Translations under genes and position numbers: made by a program
Origin: Notospermus geniculatus
Taxonomy: Eukaryota; Nemertea; Pilidiophora; Heteronemertea; Lineidae
DNA length: 64,000 nt
NCBI GenBank assembly: GCA_002633025.1
Contig: NMRB01001160.1
Location: 66,276-130,275, forward strand
Direction of reading: 5' to 3'
Shown: piece by piece, positions 23,060-35,800 of the stretch
Layout of the letters: the number at the start of each line of letters is the position of its first letter
Numbering within the stretch: the stretch's first letter is position 1
Notes under the pieces: model-generated
The model's input: only the letters and a program-made list of their open reading frames with translations
The model's database searches: none
Told to the model about the DNA's origin: nothing

Positions 23060-24160
23060 GGTGGACCCTGGTCTCATCCAGTAGTTTCTGCTGGTGTTCA
23101 AGGCCTAAAAAGAAAACATTTCAGTTATGTTATTGTGTGTTCATCTCTTGAATCCAAAAGACTTCTCTACTTCCCAAACTATGACCAACACCAAACACAC
23201 ACCCATGCTTAGAACCACCAAAAAGTCTAGCTTTCTAGGATAGCCAGGCCAAACAGACCCATATAGAAGGAGAGGGTAGATGAGTTTTGCCATGTCATTA
23301 TTTAAAGAACAAATTCTTGGTGTATAACAATTTCCATAATTTTCTTCTGACCAACTCTGACAAGTGATAAATTTGTAAAATATCTTCTTTTAAAATGGAA
23401 AGGCAAATGTTTTTTAATTTCAATGATATCTGTATGCAATGCCTGTGTCAAAAATACAATACAAAATTGCTCTTCATTCTGAATACAAATTGTGAATAGA
23501 TTATAGACATAATAAAATACGTTCGTCACTCACAACTTGGCTAATGAAGAAAATATCAACAACAACAAAAAGTGAAATGAAGATACATATTTAGTATTAA
23601 ACTAACTTCTTTTAAATTATGACATGGCGCTGCTTATAACCAACAATGCATAGTGAAACCTTATAGAGATAAGTTCAATTATATTTTGTTTGCATCGAAA
23701 TTGACTGAGGTGATTTCTGCCTGCCCTAAATGAAAATTGATTGTCTTAAAATTTGTGGTACAGTTTTGCGTAAAATAATAAATATTTTAAAGGATATATT
23801 AGTCCTAATATAAATCTTTGCATTGTTGATTGTCAGCAGTAATAAAACATCTGGTAGACAGGTTTGTAAAAGGTAAAAGGTAAGGTAAACATGAGAATTG
23901 AGATGTCTCAAATAGCAAATTGAAAAGTACATGTAATTGAAGTTGGAATCAAATTGTCGGTAATCAAGAAATTGAAAGGTTAAACAATAGGTGGCGTGCC
24001 ACACATTGGTTAAATACCCACTGATATTGTGACATCTTGTGATCCTGACCTGTCACTGTCAATCTGGTAGTTTTTGGAGGAGGACAGCTCCTTGATGAAC
24101 TTGAAGTTGTAAAGGAATATTGAGCAAAAGTCCGACTTCACATGGAGAAAACTAAATAAC
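23060..24160 (+). other. Intron, AT-rich, no feature seen
   Basis: Short minus-strand ORFs (60-92 codons) are AT-driven and without motif. Confidence 0.4.
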
Positions 24161-24174
24161 ATACATATCACACT

Positions 24175-24335
24175 CAAAAAGTGGCACCACACTCAAGAAG
24201 TGGCACCACACTCGAGGAGTGGTGCCACACCCCAAATGTGGCACACACTCAAGTGGCACCAAACACAAAAAGTGGCACCAAACACAAAAAGTGGCACCAA
24301 ACTCAAAAAGTTTCACACATTCAAAACGTGGCCCA
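24175..24335. repeat. Short tandem array, about 20-bp unit
   Basis: About eight units of caaaaagtggcaccaaacac and related cacactcaagaagtggcac. The units are imperfect. Confidence 0.85.
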
Positions 24336-24834
24336 TCAGGCCTCAAGCTGAACAGGAATCATTGTTCTACACAATTCATTTGTCAACCAACAGCTGTTTG
24401 TACCAACACTGATACTCATGATAACAACAAATGTAAAACAAACATACGGTACCTCTTCACTGAACTTAGATTTCAAGAAAACTGACTTTTGCATGCAATT
24501 TTTTGCAAAAAATTCACAGATCAGAATTTTCCATAAGTGATGTTCTCTGAATATGGCACAAAAAGTGGAGAGTGGGTTGAGGACTCTAGGATTCAGTAAT
24601 TATTGCCCTTCAACGTTAGAAGATACAGTGGTATCTTCACCTGGAATAAGAGGGAGTACATTTGATTACAGTAACAGCACTCTTCACTACAGTGTACTTG
24701 ATATGACAAGAAAGTGATGTTACTTCAAGTGAGCATCGTCCTGCTGATTGCTGCGGAGAAAATGTTAGGAGGGCAAATACAATGTTACATATCTTGGCAT
24801 AAAAAGACTGGAAAGTTTTGGAATGAAATGTTCT

Positions 24835-25330
24835 CTCGGACAAAATGCCTGGGGACATAAAGTCTGGGGCCGAAAAATGTGGGACCAGAATGTCTGGGGC
24901 CATAAACTCAGGGGATGAAATGTCTGGGGACACAGGGTCTGGAGTTGAAATGTCGGGGGTGAAAAGTCTGGGGACATAAATTCTGTGGAAGAAATGTCTG
25001 GCGATGAAAAGTATGGGGACAAAAAGTATTGGGACAAAAAGTATTGGAACAAAAAATATTGGGGCAAAATGTATTGTGACAAATCATAATAATATGGGGA
25101 CAAAAAGTAAGGGGACAAAAGTGTGGCGACAAAAAGTATGGGGACAAAAGTGTGGGGACAAAAGGTGTGGGGACAAAAGGTGTGGGGACAAAAGTATGGG
25201 GACAAAAGGTGTGGGGACAAAAGTATGGGGACAAAAAGGGTGGGGACAAAAGTATGGGGACAAAAAGTGTGTGGAACAAAAAGTATGGGAAGAAAAAGTA
25301 TGGGTATGAAATTTCTCGGGATGAAATGTC
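24835..25330. repeat. G-rich tandem array, 16-20 bp unit
   Basis: About 30 imperfect copies of ggggacaaaaagtatg and relatives (atgaaatgtctgggg at the left). The 237-codon minus-strand ORF (SPYFCPHTFCPHTFVP type) is a translation of this array and not a gene. The array ends about 310 bases before an exon acceptor and could form G-rich structures on the coding strand. Confidence 0.9.
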
Positions 25331-25640
25331 CCAGAGCCCAGAAAAGGCCACAGAGTAGGCCATCCCAGTATTTTGAATGTGAATATTTGGGCAGGTAACA
25401 GGTCGGATTCCTACTGGCATGAGGAATTTCTGTGTGTTCTTGAGCAAGGCTCTTAGCACACAAACCTGTGAAATACATGTGCCATATTCAGAGAACTTCC
25501 AAAAATCTTCACCATACTTACAAACTCACTGTTATGACTTTCATCCTAACAAGAAACAAAAAAATAAACACATTTCCTTGTCCTACTTGGATAAAACTAT
25601 ATGAAACAAAACATTAAAGTTGCTCTCCCGTGAATTTCAG

Positions 25641-25932
25641 ATGACACGGAGAGAGGGTTCCACGTGAAAAAATCCAGTAATGTTTTCTTGGAGAACCTGC
25701 ACTCTATAATGGACCGGGACAACACTGTGTACGTCACTGATGGAGCCCAGGCCCAGGACTTCTTCTGGAAACGCGAGTCCAACCTTCGGGTCCATATCGG
25801 AGTCCATAACATCCACATGGTGCCTGAGTACAAGGACGAAGTCCACCAGTCTGATAACGAGTACATGCTGAGGAATCCTAACCAGAGCGATGACCAGGGA
25901 AAGTTCCAGAATATTGTTGAGAATTATTGCAG
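25641..25932 (+). CDS. Exon 7: start of the novel C-terminal region
   Basis: A 292-base exon with acceptor ctcccgtgaatttcag (phase 1) and donor after ...aattattgcag (phase 2). It encodes about 97 residues: DTERGFHVKKSSNVFLENL, DRDNTVYVTDGAQAQDFFW, LRVHIGVHNIHMVPEYKDEV, then NEYMLRNPNQSDDQGKF and ENYC. It is cysteine-free until the last residues, unlike the EGF/TNFR part, and has one sequon (NQS). Alternating hydrophobic residues in VHIGVHNIHM suggest beta strands. The phase changes from 1 to 2 here, so this and the next exon form one multi-exon domain and not a shuffled module. Family not recognised. Confidence 0.9.
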
Positions 25933-26350
25933 GTATAGTGGAGATATCCCAGAAGGAAAAACTTATTCAAGGTTGTCACTTCAGGCCTCCTGTGTTGTTG
26001 AAAGGCAGAATATCCCCCAATATTGCCTTTTAGCACAGGAGAGCAGACCTACACATTGGTTCATATGAATAAAAACTGTTACTGGGTATCCCGTGACGTC
26101 ATGGGCGGGGTTTCCCCAGCACTCGGAAGACTATTTCCCCATCTAAAGCACCTTTTCCAAAAAACATTTTAGTCGGCAGAGGGAGGTACAACATACTGGA
26201 CCATGAGTAACATAATGCCACAGTTTTCAAGAGCACACATTCAGCCACTCGCCAGAATTTGCCGGCAGTTTGTTGCTTTAATAGTATAGATGTACTGTAC
26301 CACTGTACCACACTTTGACTCTAGTTGGGTGCCCTGTCTCTTATTTGCAG
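25933..26350 (+). other. Short intron (418 bp)
   Basis: This is the shortest intron of the C-terminal part. The donor gtatag is weaker than average, while the acceptor ctgtctcttatttgcag is strong. No other feature seen. Confidence 0.8.
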
Positions 26351-26525
26351 ACATCCCATGCCTGATTACTACAGTATCACCTTAGAGATCATGCGTGACC
26401 GAACCACTGCAGTACGCACAATAACCTGCGACAGTAAGGACCCGGGACTCATCCGATGCCCTGAACCGTACATCGACGGGGACCGTTACACGTTCCGTAC
26501 GCTGAACCAACCTTGTCAAAAACTG
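26351..26525 (+). CDS. Exon 8 of the C-terminal region
   Basis: A 175-base exon, acceptor phase 2 and strong donor gtgagt in phase 0. It encodes HPMPDYYSITLEIMRDRT, TAVRTITCDSKDPGLIRCPE, PYIDGDRYTFRTLNQPCQKL. Cysteines at TIC/TITC, IRC and QPC are likely disulfide-bonded, with the C at the end of exon 7. The phase-0 end matches only the two phase-0 acceptors at 39737 and 48067, which start the two copies of the duplicated 3' cassette. The following intron is therefore 13.2 or 21.5 kb. Confidence 0.9.
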
Positions 26526-27275
26526 GTGAGTTCGTCTAGACATCGTTCAAGTTCTTTTTCATGTCATCTTAAATTGGTTGAAATACCTGTGCATTTGATG
26601 ACAATCAGTGTGTATTCACTGTACATTGGTTTCGGCCAGGTTTACCTGAAACAGTGTTCAACGGCATCATGGTCGTGCTTCTCATAAGAGTGTGGCCTCT
26701 CTTAGACTGAAACTAGGCATTCCAGTGGAAAGCTGTAAAATGCATAAAACGACCAGTGAATATGATTTTAGAAGGAAGAAAAGTATTTTGTACTACATAC
26801 GCTGTACATAATGCACACAGATATCGACCAATTTAAGATGAAATGATCTATAAGGAGACGTCAAAATTGTTTGTATTCCCAATCTTTCCCCCTTGATTTT
26901 TTCCGTTCATTTCAGGTCTTCTCTCTTCGAATCCTTTTTGTTTTTTCGTCCGTCAATCTTTGGTGCCCTTTTCATCCAGAAAAAAAAGTTGCACTCTGGA
27001 AGTTCCTCCATTTCTCCTTCAACCCTTGTGTCTTGCACCGGGTAGGGCCTATTGTGTGGGGGCCATAATGTGTTGTCCCTGTAATACTTTTGGTTGGACC
27101 TGCCTAACTTGATGAGATGTCATTGCTTTCTGCTATCTTGTCTTGACCCTGACCACCCTTGCAAGGAAAAGGGTGTAGTCAGGGTGTAGTCAGTTGTCAC
27201 ACCCTTGTGGGCCTCGAAGGATGCAAGGTATAGACTCTACTCCAGGGGGATGTGGACTCACCAGTTGGGATTGAA
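26526..27275 (+). other. Intron, no feature seen
   Basis: No supported exon or repeat. A short duplicated phrase (gggtgtagtcag) occurs near 27175. Confidence 0.4.
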
Positions 27276-27277
27276 GA

Positions 27278-27512
27278 GCCCTGATACCTGAGTGGTTATC
27301 ACGTCTGCTAAGCAAGCGGCAGGTCCTGGGTTCAAAACAGCCTGGGCCATACGGGATACGATCCCTGGCTCTTCACGTCCGTCGCATGGGACAGTAAGCT
27401 GCGGTGCCTTGTACCTTGTTTCTTTGCAAGGGCAAGTAAAAGACCCCATCCAAGTGAGGAACATGAGTAGCTTGAGATGGCCTCTTCTGTACTTACCAGC
27501 CCAATAATGCAG
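27278..27512 (+). mobile_element. tRNA-derived SINE, copy 4
   Basis: It has an A box (acctgagtggttatcac), a B box (gggttcaaaac) and the conserved body (gggacagtaagctgcggtgc ... gatggcctcttc). It lacks the usual 'gctttggcttcggccctgat' terminus, ending in ccaataatgc. Confidence 0.85.
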
Positions 27513-28132
27513 GGGTTGAGGCCCTGTAGGCCTATTAGGCCTTTCCTCAACTGAAAAGTGTTCTGACAAAGAACTTCAAAGTGGATGGACATGATCGAAA
27601 TGAAATGTTTAGGAGAGAGTGTACTTGTCGAAGGGGTGACCAGAAATTAAGGTCAATTTTGTATGAAAAGTCACCAAAGATTGTCCTACCCTAATTTCCC
27701 CCTCTCTTCTTTACCTAAACGTGCCACATTGAAGCAAGTGCATGATTGATTTTCGATAGAATTTTGTTGCATGTTTGAATGATATCCATGCACTTGTTGA
27801 TGATTTGAGAATGTTTGTTAAACTTCACTGTAAGTACTTTCGTTGTGTGTGTGATATTTTGAACGTACGCCTTTGCATGAATGCCCCATTTAGTACCAGG
27901 TCTGAGATCTCAAGTCCCTGTCAGAGTGGTGCAGTTGAGATGTCAGAACTTCACTGCAGTAGTAGTGGGTTCAACCCCATGTTGGAAACACTCTTCATGA
28001 GATTGAAAACGCAACTCACTTTGATGGCACTGGTTTTCTGCTGAAAATCTGGTTTCCCCCTACATCGGATCACATCACAGAGTATTGTCTAGAGAGTCAA
28101 TATTGCCAGATTTGGCGCTTGCCTGTCAATAT

Positions 28133-28439
28133 ACCGATTTCACATCTCGCACGATCGCAGCGCCCCTAGTAGAATTTTCAACGGCCACTTCTGTTTCCAA
28201 CCTCACTTCCAGGAATTCGGGCAAAAATTTCCTGGATCGAGTTTGAATTGCGCAGATTAGTTCCCAATGCCGCCACCAGGGGATGGATCCTTGATGGCGG
28301 TGTCGGGAACCAACACGTTTTTCAACCTCGATCTAGGAAATATTTGCCATACTGCTAATGGTGAGGGTGAGGTTGAAAAAAGAAGTGGCCGTTGAAAATT
28401 CTACCAGGGGCGCTGCGATCGTGCGAGATGTAAAATCGT
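28133..28439. mobile_element. Foldback MITE (family A), copy 2
   Basis: Same ends and loop as the element at 277-578: accgatttcacatctcgcac on the left, gcgagatgtaaaatcgt on the right, with gccgccaccaggggatg near the centre. It is flanked by an AT-rich target (atata/tatat). Confidence 0.85.
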
Positions 28440-29320
28440 TATATTGAGATACCAAATACACCAATGTCACATCTCTGTGTGTCCCTCTAAGAGAGGAACT
28501 GGAGGTCAGACCCTTCCAGCTTCTTGAAGGGAAATCAGTATCATTGATGTCATTGGTCAGCCTAAGCTGATGATGCCATCTTTTAGCCACACCTGGTACT
28601 GAATGCGACGATATGTAGCCTGTTTTGCTCTGTCCTTTGGAAATGTATCAAAAATTATGTCCTGAAGAAATGGAATCATCGGTGCAGAGTACACTCAACA
28701 CTAAGATAGAAAGATGAAGGATCTGTTGTGAATGATAACTAGGCCTACATGGCCTGATTGGAGAACATTCGATAGACCCGGTATGTTGTCCCTTTCAGTA
28801 CCATGTCTCATCCTTTCTCTCAGTTCATTTCCTTCATCAGAAAGTCCATAATTCCCCGATGGAAAATGGCAGTCCATGGACCTTTTCATTTCGTTTCTTT
28901 GTTTCCAGTTTTCCTGAGGGACTCTGAATACAGAAATAGAATGCGTATTCCTCTCTTTTGATGTGATGTCATCATAAGACGGAGAAATTGCTGCAACTTC
29001 CAAAGGCTACATTTGCATCTCTGGGCACTAGGTCATTGGATTGCACTTCGGGCACCGTGACATGCCCTGGATCGCAGAGGACATCATGTTGCCCTCCCTC
29101 ACGGTTGCCCACTTTATAAAGTGACTATAATGTCGATGGTATTAGATCATTTTCCAACATCATGCAAATACACCACAACCACCCACCATGACATCGTTTT
29201 GATGCATCTGTGGATGCAGTTGGCAAAATGCTCCTCTGAGGAGCATTTTACCAACCAACATGCATCTAGGCGTCCAAACAACGTCATGACACCATGATTG
29301 CTGTTTCTGATGTCAGAAAA
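28440..29320 (+). other. Intron, no supported feature
   Basis: An 'aaatgctcctctgaggagcattt' type short palindrome occurs near 29227-29250. Otherwise nothing is recognised. Confidence 0.4.
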
Positions 29321-29325
29321 CGATC

Positions 29326-29580
29326 TAAGCCTAAAGCCTCGTTCATACTTCGACGCAAGACCATCGGTGTCCGATGCGCGATCAAATCTGGACGCCGACT
29401 TCGCGGAATTGATTCATAGTCCAGCGTACTTTAGCGACGGCGACCCGTTATGAAATGACTCAAGTAATTACAGCCTCGCGATCGGACGCCGACCAAATCG
29501 CACGACGGGGTCGGCGTCAAACGCAAGATCGCGCGTCGGTCGCCAGCGATGGTGGTGCGTCGAAGTATGAACTAGGCTTA
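29326..29580. mobile_element. GC-rich element with terminal inverted repeats
   Basis: The left end gttcatacttcgacgca and right end tgcgtcgaagtatgaac are exact mirrors, with taagcct/aggctta just outside. The interior is CpG-rich (gcgcgtcggtcgccagcg), unlike the AT-rich flanks, so insertion may be recent. Confidence 0.8.
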
Positions 29581-30149
29581 ATGCAGTCTAAGCGTGTTTG
29601 GCCAAGCCACTGAACTGACATGACAACAAGATTGAGCTAGACCAATCGCGTAATCAATCTTAGTAGAATACAAAGCCATTAAAACCTTCACTTTCTTTTC
29701 TTAGGAAGTCAGACAATTTTGATTTCAACTTCCTTTTCCAGTATTTTACAATGTCACAGTGGAATACACACTTTAGTTCCATGGCATAAAATAGGCCTAT
29801 GATTGTTAATATTCTGTTTCTTATCCATTCTTCTTGTCTCTTCCCACTAATCAAAATCTTGACAACAATTGCAGCAGCAGCAGGAGATGTAAACCAACTT
29901 GGAGTATTATATAATGAGGAACTCATAATGAATATTCATTTCATCGGTGATGGGTGTAATCTGCTGTCAATTTCAGAATTTTTTTTGTTCTGTACCTGTG
30001 TCTTTGAATTTCTCTTATCAATGTCCTGTCCAGAATTGTGACGTCCTCCCCAAAATTAGCTATGTGAGATGGGCAAAGCATAATATTTCCATGAAACTCT
30101 GCCACGATTGGCGTCATTCCGTGATGACAGCACAAAGTACAGTCCCAGG

Positions 30150-30345
30150 TCATATGTGATTAACAGTCCCTGGCACTTTACGTCTGTTGCATGGGACTGT
30201 AAGCCGTGGTACCTTGTACCATGTTTCTTTGCAAGGGCAAGTAAAAGACCTCATCCAAGTGAGGAACATGAGTAGCTTCAGATGGCCTCTTCCTTACTTA
30301 CAGGGCCAATGATGCTTTGGCTTCGGCCCTGATGGAAAAAATCTG
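30150..30345 (+). mobile_element. tRNA-derived SINE, copy 5, head missing
   Basis: It begins within the body (catatgtgattaacagtccc), continues through gggactgtaagccgtggtac and gaacatgagtagcttcagat, and ends ggcttcggccctgatggaaa. The tRNA-like promoter is absent (5' truncation). Confidence 0.85.
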
Positions 30346-30349
30346 ATAT

Positions 30350-31250
30350 AGTGTATGACTTACTTGCACCTGAGTTGTGCCTTGTAGCTTAATGCCCTGC
30401 CGTCCTGTTTCAAACTTGAGTCATAATAATCTCGGATTGTTTGTGGTTTTTCCTGCCATAGATGTTGTGTGGCGTTTTGGTGATGGACCTAAACATGTTG
30501 AACACAAGTGCTTGAAGTGTTGTGGTTTCTAATAGCTTTGTTTGTGTGAAGGCCTACATCTTTCTAAACACCTTTCTTTGTCCAAACTAACAATGGTTGT
30601 CTTGTTACATCTTAAGATTTTATCCGAGATTGGTTAAAAAACTCAGAAAATCAATTGCTGATTACAATAAACAAACCAAATACAGTTTACTCCAATGAAT
30701 GTTACCGGTACTGGATGGCCAAGTCGTCTAAAAATATTGACTGAAATTTCACACTTCTTTAAGGCCCCTTCTTGTCATCATTGTCCCAGCGTCATTTTCC
30801 AAAATTTCGTTTCGTTTGCTAGTCATCTCATCCTGCACTTCCCCATTCTCTGTTGGCAAGCATACCTAATCGTATCCCAGGTAATTGTACCCTCCAATGA
30901 TGCAAGGCATTAAGGCCTATATCGCCAGTCAGGAGCAGTGGGGGTGTGGTTGACTCAAGTAATAGCTAAGAGCCAGTAGCTGTACTCTACAGAAAAGAGT
31001 ACTTGGTAGTACAAGCTAGAGCTATTTGTTGAATCGGCCATACTCCCTTCATTGGAGGGCAAATCCTGCAGAAAATCAGATTCAGTTGTTGAAAATATCA
31101 GGAAAAATGCTTGGGCTGAGTCTGAGAAAAGAAAAACATCTTACATCAGTAAGAAAAAGATGAAGAACAGAAAGGTTCATCAGTTGACACAAACATCAAC
31201 TGGCCAATTGTTTGGTCACAATTTAATTGTTAAGTTGATCAATGCATCAT
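30350..31250 (+). other. Intron, no supported feature
   Basis: A lysine-rich short ORF (31052-31279) has no splice context. Confidence 0.4.
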
Positions 31251-31254
31251 GGAT

Positions 31255-31625
31255 CAGTTGTTTGGTACCGAAGTGGTGATCCATACAAAACAATATTGTA
31301 TGGATCATGCTGTATTATACAAAACTTTGTTTGACACTAAATTGGTGAGTTACACAACAAGATTGTTTGTACCCTAAATGGTGACCTATACAAAAGAACG
31401 CAATGGCCATTGTTTGTGACCTATACAAAACACCATAATGGCCATTGTTTGGTGCCCAAATTGTAAGCTATACAAAACATCATAGTGGCTATTGTTTGGT
31501 GCCCAAAAATTGTGACCTATACAAAACACCATAATGGCCATTGTTTGGTGATCCAATGATTGTGAGTCAGAAAGCAAATTGTGCATCATTTGAGTTATAC
31601 AAAACATCATAGACCAACTGTTTGG
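31255..31625. repeat. Degenerate tandem repeat, about 50-bp unit
   Basis: About six diverged units containing acctatacaaaacaccataa and tggccattgtttggtgccca. Spacing varies through indels. Confidence 0.8.
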
Positions 31626-32460
31626 TCCTAAAATTAGATCTACATACAGCGAGTTGTAAAAAACATTAATTTGATTTTTGTCTCAGAATTCGTAGTAACA
31701 CGAATCATGAAAAACAGATTGCCCAGGAATGATTTCTATTTGGGAGAAAGTGGAAAATGAAGTGAAAATGCTAAATTTTGGTTGTACAGTTTGAGTATCA
31801 GATGTCACTTTGCTTGCCAACACGAGAAACCCCTTCATCTTCTATCTTTTGTTTTAACCCTTTTCAATTTTCAGCCATTTTCAGTAAATGTCACAAAATG
31901 GGTGGTAAAATGCACGCGTGTTATTATTTTAATCATACTAGAGAATTTTCAATCCTTCTTATTTGTTTTCCAGACATACCAACAGGTTTGTTACGTTTTA
32001 CTAATAAACAATAACATTGTATACACAGTATATACAGCATGTACATTTCATGCACACTCGTATGGAAATGTACATGTATATACATGACTCTATGGAGTTG
32101 GGCTATGCAGCATTCCCTTCCAGTGAAACACACAACAGGTTACACTCTAATACTGAAATATTTTACAAATTTTAAACTGTAGCACAAACAGCACCCTGTC
32201 TGATGAAAACACACCGCGTTTAATGACATTTTGCAATTTTTTTTCTACATTTTCCACATTAACTCTCAGTACATTAACTGCACATCAATACACTGTTCAC
32301 ATACACTGCATGTTTTCAGGTCTAACTTTCTGTCCTTAAAATAACAATCTGTGAATCTGTCCATTCGTCGGGGACATACACAGATTTCAATTCGAGTAGT
32401 TGGTCAAAAGTTCTGTGAAAAAATAAACAATGGTATAGACAAATCCCAAATTGACGTAAA
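31626..32460 (+). other. Intron, AT-rich, no supported feature
   Basis: Repeated short 'tgtacat' words near 32000-32090. No exon with matching phase found. Confidence 0.4.
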
Positions 32461-32465
32461 CGAGA

Positions 32466-32663
32466 AAGATCTGCGCACTTCCGCCGAAATCACAAACACA
32501 ACCTCGGTCTGAAACTGAATGACGTAACGCAGAGAACCCCACGACAGTGACTTCGACGACGTTGCGTCAGAGTCGACCATTGCTGGATCATGGATTGTGT
32601 CACATCACCTGGTTTCAGACCGAGGTTCTGGTTGCGATTTTGGCAGAAGTGCACAGATCTGCG
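32466..32663. mobile_element. Foldback element
   Basis: The left arm gcgcacttccgccgaaatc ... acctcggtctgaaac pairs with the right arm gtttcagaccgaggttctgg ... ggcagaagtgcacagatc. The 140-codon ORF starting at 32547 begins inside it and is not supported. Confidence 0.75.
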
Positions 32664-33683
32664 AATTCGAGAATCGTCTATTGTAATGACAAATGTTATA
32701 AATGGCTTTTTTTATGTGGAAAGTTAAGTTTGTATGTTCCGGTACTCTACCATTGTCAAATGCTATCCTTTTGTGAAGACCTGATCATAAAAGGCAACAC
32801 ACCAATACCAATGCAACATAATGCATTTTCCTTCAACATTTTCAACTTACACTCAAACATACAAAGTATCAGCCTAGAAGCCGAAATCTCCACACAGTAT
32901 GCTGCTATGCCACTGTCCACACAGATGGGAGGGAATGCTAAACGTAACAGCCTCAAAATCTGTACATGAAATCAACAAGCCTCACAGAGGCTGTTCTGTT
33001 AATTGGCAGTTCTCCCTCCAAAAGTAGGAAAGTATAATAACGTTTCAATGATTTTCTCTTTAGCGGAGAAGAGGAAAATTTTCGTCGTACAAAAGGGGAA
33101 AATACCAAGTACATTTCTTAATTCCCTTTTTCATTTTAACGAAATTTTCATCTAGTTGTTAAATCAGCCATTACTTTATCATAACCATAGGTCAAGAGAC
33201 GGAGATATCACAAGGTAGATCATGTCACCAAAGTTTACTAGAATTACCTTGTGGATTTTATGGGGTTTCTTCACAAGTTACACAAGTAATTCTGGTAAAG
33301 TTAGGTTGAGACAAGCACCAAACGGTTTGGGCTTTGTAGAAGATTAGTTCAAAAGGAAAGGGGTGATGTTTAGTTAGTTTCGTTTACGCATAATTTGAAC
33401 ATAATAATTTGAAGCCATCTAGATGTGGAAATAATAAAATGTATAGAATGCTTTGCTCTTGAAAACTTTCATATGAAGTGTGTACCTGTAAGTTTAGTTG
33501 CAAACTTTAATACTTACTGCAAAAAACGATTTCTCTGCGAAGTCTGTAGTCAAATTTGGGGTATCTCCTTCTTTTCCTAATACAAACGGAGGAATGGTTC
33601 TCATAAACATGACAAATTTGATCTTGAGCTGTGCAAAGGAGGGTTGTTGGTATCACTTGCTTAACTCTTGGCCTACTCTTCTT

Positions 33684-34100
33684 TCCACATCCAATTGGCG
33701 CGAGGTTTACGGCCGATATCTCCACAACAGCTGGGGCAAATTTGACATACCATACATCAATTGACTTGTCCTTCTTGTCGGTATCTTTCTGCCATCTTCA
33801 TTTTTCGCGTAAGGCCGACATAACGGATCCCTTTCTCAAAACCCATTTCATTTCACCATGATGTTCAGTGCAGTTTACACGTGCACGATGCATTGCGTCA
33901 TTTCAAAATGGTCGCAAAACACGAACTGTGATTGGTGAACAAACTTTTGTATGTCACGTTTTTCGGGAAAATGACATCGATGATGCCTGTAGTGGCAAAA
34001 AAGACAAATTGATTGATATATGGTGTTTCGACTTTGACCCAACCGTGGCGGAGATATGGGCGTTGGCCTATATCTTGCACCAATCGGATGTGAAATGGAA
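33684..34100. mobile_element. Foldback element
   Basis: The left arm (cacatccaattggcgcgag, ggccgatatctccacaac, catcaattgacttgtcc) is complementary to the right arm (gacaaattgattgatatatg, ggcggagatatgggcgttgg, caatcggatgtg). The arms are about 100 bases or more. It contains the 98- and 87-codon ORFs, which are palindrome by-products. Confidence 0.75.
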
Positions 34101-35690
34101 AGTAGTGCTGTCACACTGGAGTGCAGACACTGTAGCAAAACCTGAAGGGAATGCTGCGAAATAAAAAAAACATGCTTTAAACATCTGCACTCACAACGCC
34201 ACAGACTAACACATCAGTGTTCCGAGTACCGTTGTACTGACCAGGACTAAGGTCCGTGGAAATTAATATACGGGTGTGATCATGCTTGTTTAGTACATCC
34301 CCCAAAAAAACAAGGCCAAAATTTAAAATGACAGATTGAAATCAACTACGGCGTGTTATGGATAACGTAAACGTAAGCAAGCATGTTGAACACCTATGTA
34401 AAATTTCTAGGATCTGTACAAATTCCAGTGTCTCTAACTTGTGACTATAGGTGGAGTTGCTATCTCTATAAGACCCTGGCTTGAGCTTTCTTGAAAACTT
34501 CTCGACTTAACTGTGCTTCTGTGTAAATTCAATGTGGGCTAGGCTTCCATTGACTTGTCGTTTGGGGGCATGAGGTGTGACGTTTAAATTACGTGGTGGT
34601 GGCTTCAATTGTTAGGTAAATCTAGTGTTGTGTAATATACATAAACTATAAAATGTCGGCTTATTGTTATATTAGTAAATCTGCTTGGTCAGTAGTTGAA
34701 ATAGAAAAAAAATAGTATGTACTTCATTTTAAACAGGTTTTCTCATCTTAATTCTTGAAAGTTCAGGCAAATAGGGCCTCGTCATTGAAAGTATTAAAAA
34801 TTCTCGGTGTGAGGTCAGTGATAGCAGCTGTTATGCTCTGTTCTATTATGCTCCGTTCTGTTATGATTCAAAAATGAATATAAACATCATTATATGACAT
34901 AAACTGCCAAATGAGAAATAATACTGCTTGTACTTGTATGATGATTGCCTGAGAAGCAAAAAGGGGTAAAATACTATGACAAAACTTCAAACTTTGGCAA
35001 AACCTCAAACTGGGCTGTTAATACTGCTGTGTATGAAATTATAATACATTACAGGAAATACATCAAAATTGCAGTTGTAAGGTCACAGAGACCTGGGCTG
35101 GGTTGTTCAAATGAATAAATCTGCTATCGCTGACCACCGTGAGCCTTTGACCAACGTGTGTGACGGCGTCAACATTGTCCTTGGGTTGATCTTGTTAACT
35201 GTGCCTAATGCTTTTGTTTTGTTGACCTACGTCTTCTCAATCACTAACTGCCTAAACACTTGTTTATGTTCAACTTTGTCATTGTCCAATTCAAAATAAA
35301 TGCACCAGAATTCAAGATGCTGAAGTTAACTGAAGAAGAAGACATAGGCCTAGTATGATGAGAGAAGTTGGTCCTTTCCCTTTAACATAGAGGTTTCTTT
35401 GCATATGTAATATGATCTTAGAATTTAGAAGGGTTGGAGCTTTTTGTGACCAATGGGGAAAAATGTGATGGAATATTAGCTGTTTATCTGTGGGTTTTAG
35501 TTGCTGACCTTGATTAGGGCATATTATTCAGGCTGCTGTAGTTTATGGGTTTTGATGTCAAGTGTGGACTTGTGTATGAGAAAACACTGTATAACTGAGG
35601 ACCAACCACCAGCAATTGGAGATGTCCACAATTGAAAACCTGCCAAATGTCCCATACGTCATGCAGAGTCAGTATAAGTAGTTTACTTGT
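34101..35690 (+). other. Intron, no supported feature
   Basis: AT-rich. A fragment of the 2265/60925 repeat occurs near 35070-35095. Confidence 0.4.
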
Positions 35691-35696
35691 ATTGTC

Positions 35697-35800
35697 CCCA
35701 CTTTGTGGTGACCGTACCATTCTTACCAACTGGGGACATAGAGCCAAATGTGGTGACCGTACCATTCTTACCAACTGGGGACATAGAGCCAATTGTGGAC
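35697..35800. repeat. 49-bp direct duplication
   Basis: The phrase gtggtgaccgtaccattctt + accaactggggacatagagc occurs twice, identical, 49 bases apart. This produces the repeated GDRTILTNWGHRAKC in an ORF that has no other coding support. Confidence 0.9.

Noticed and set aside
24765-25478. 237-codon minus-strand ORF, the second longest in the window
   Set aside because: It is a translation of the G-rich tandem array (repeated CPHTFVP-type words) and has no splice or family support.
33868-34164. 98-codon ORF with cysteine and tryptophan residues
   Set aside because: Lies in the arm of a foldback element; the opposite strand is open too, as expected for a palindrome.
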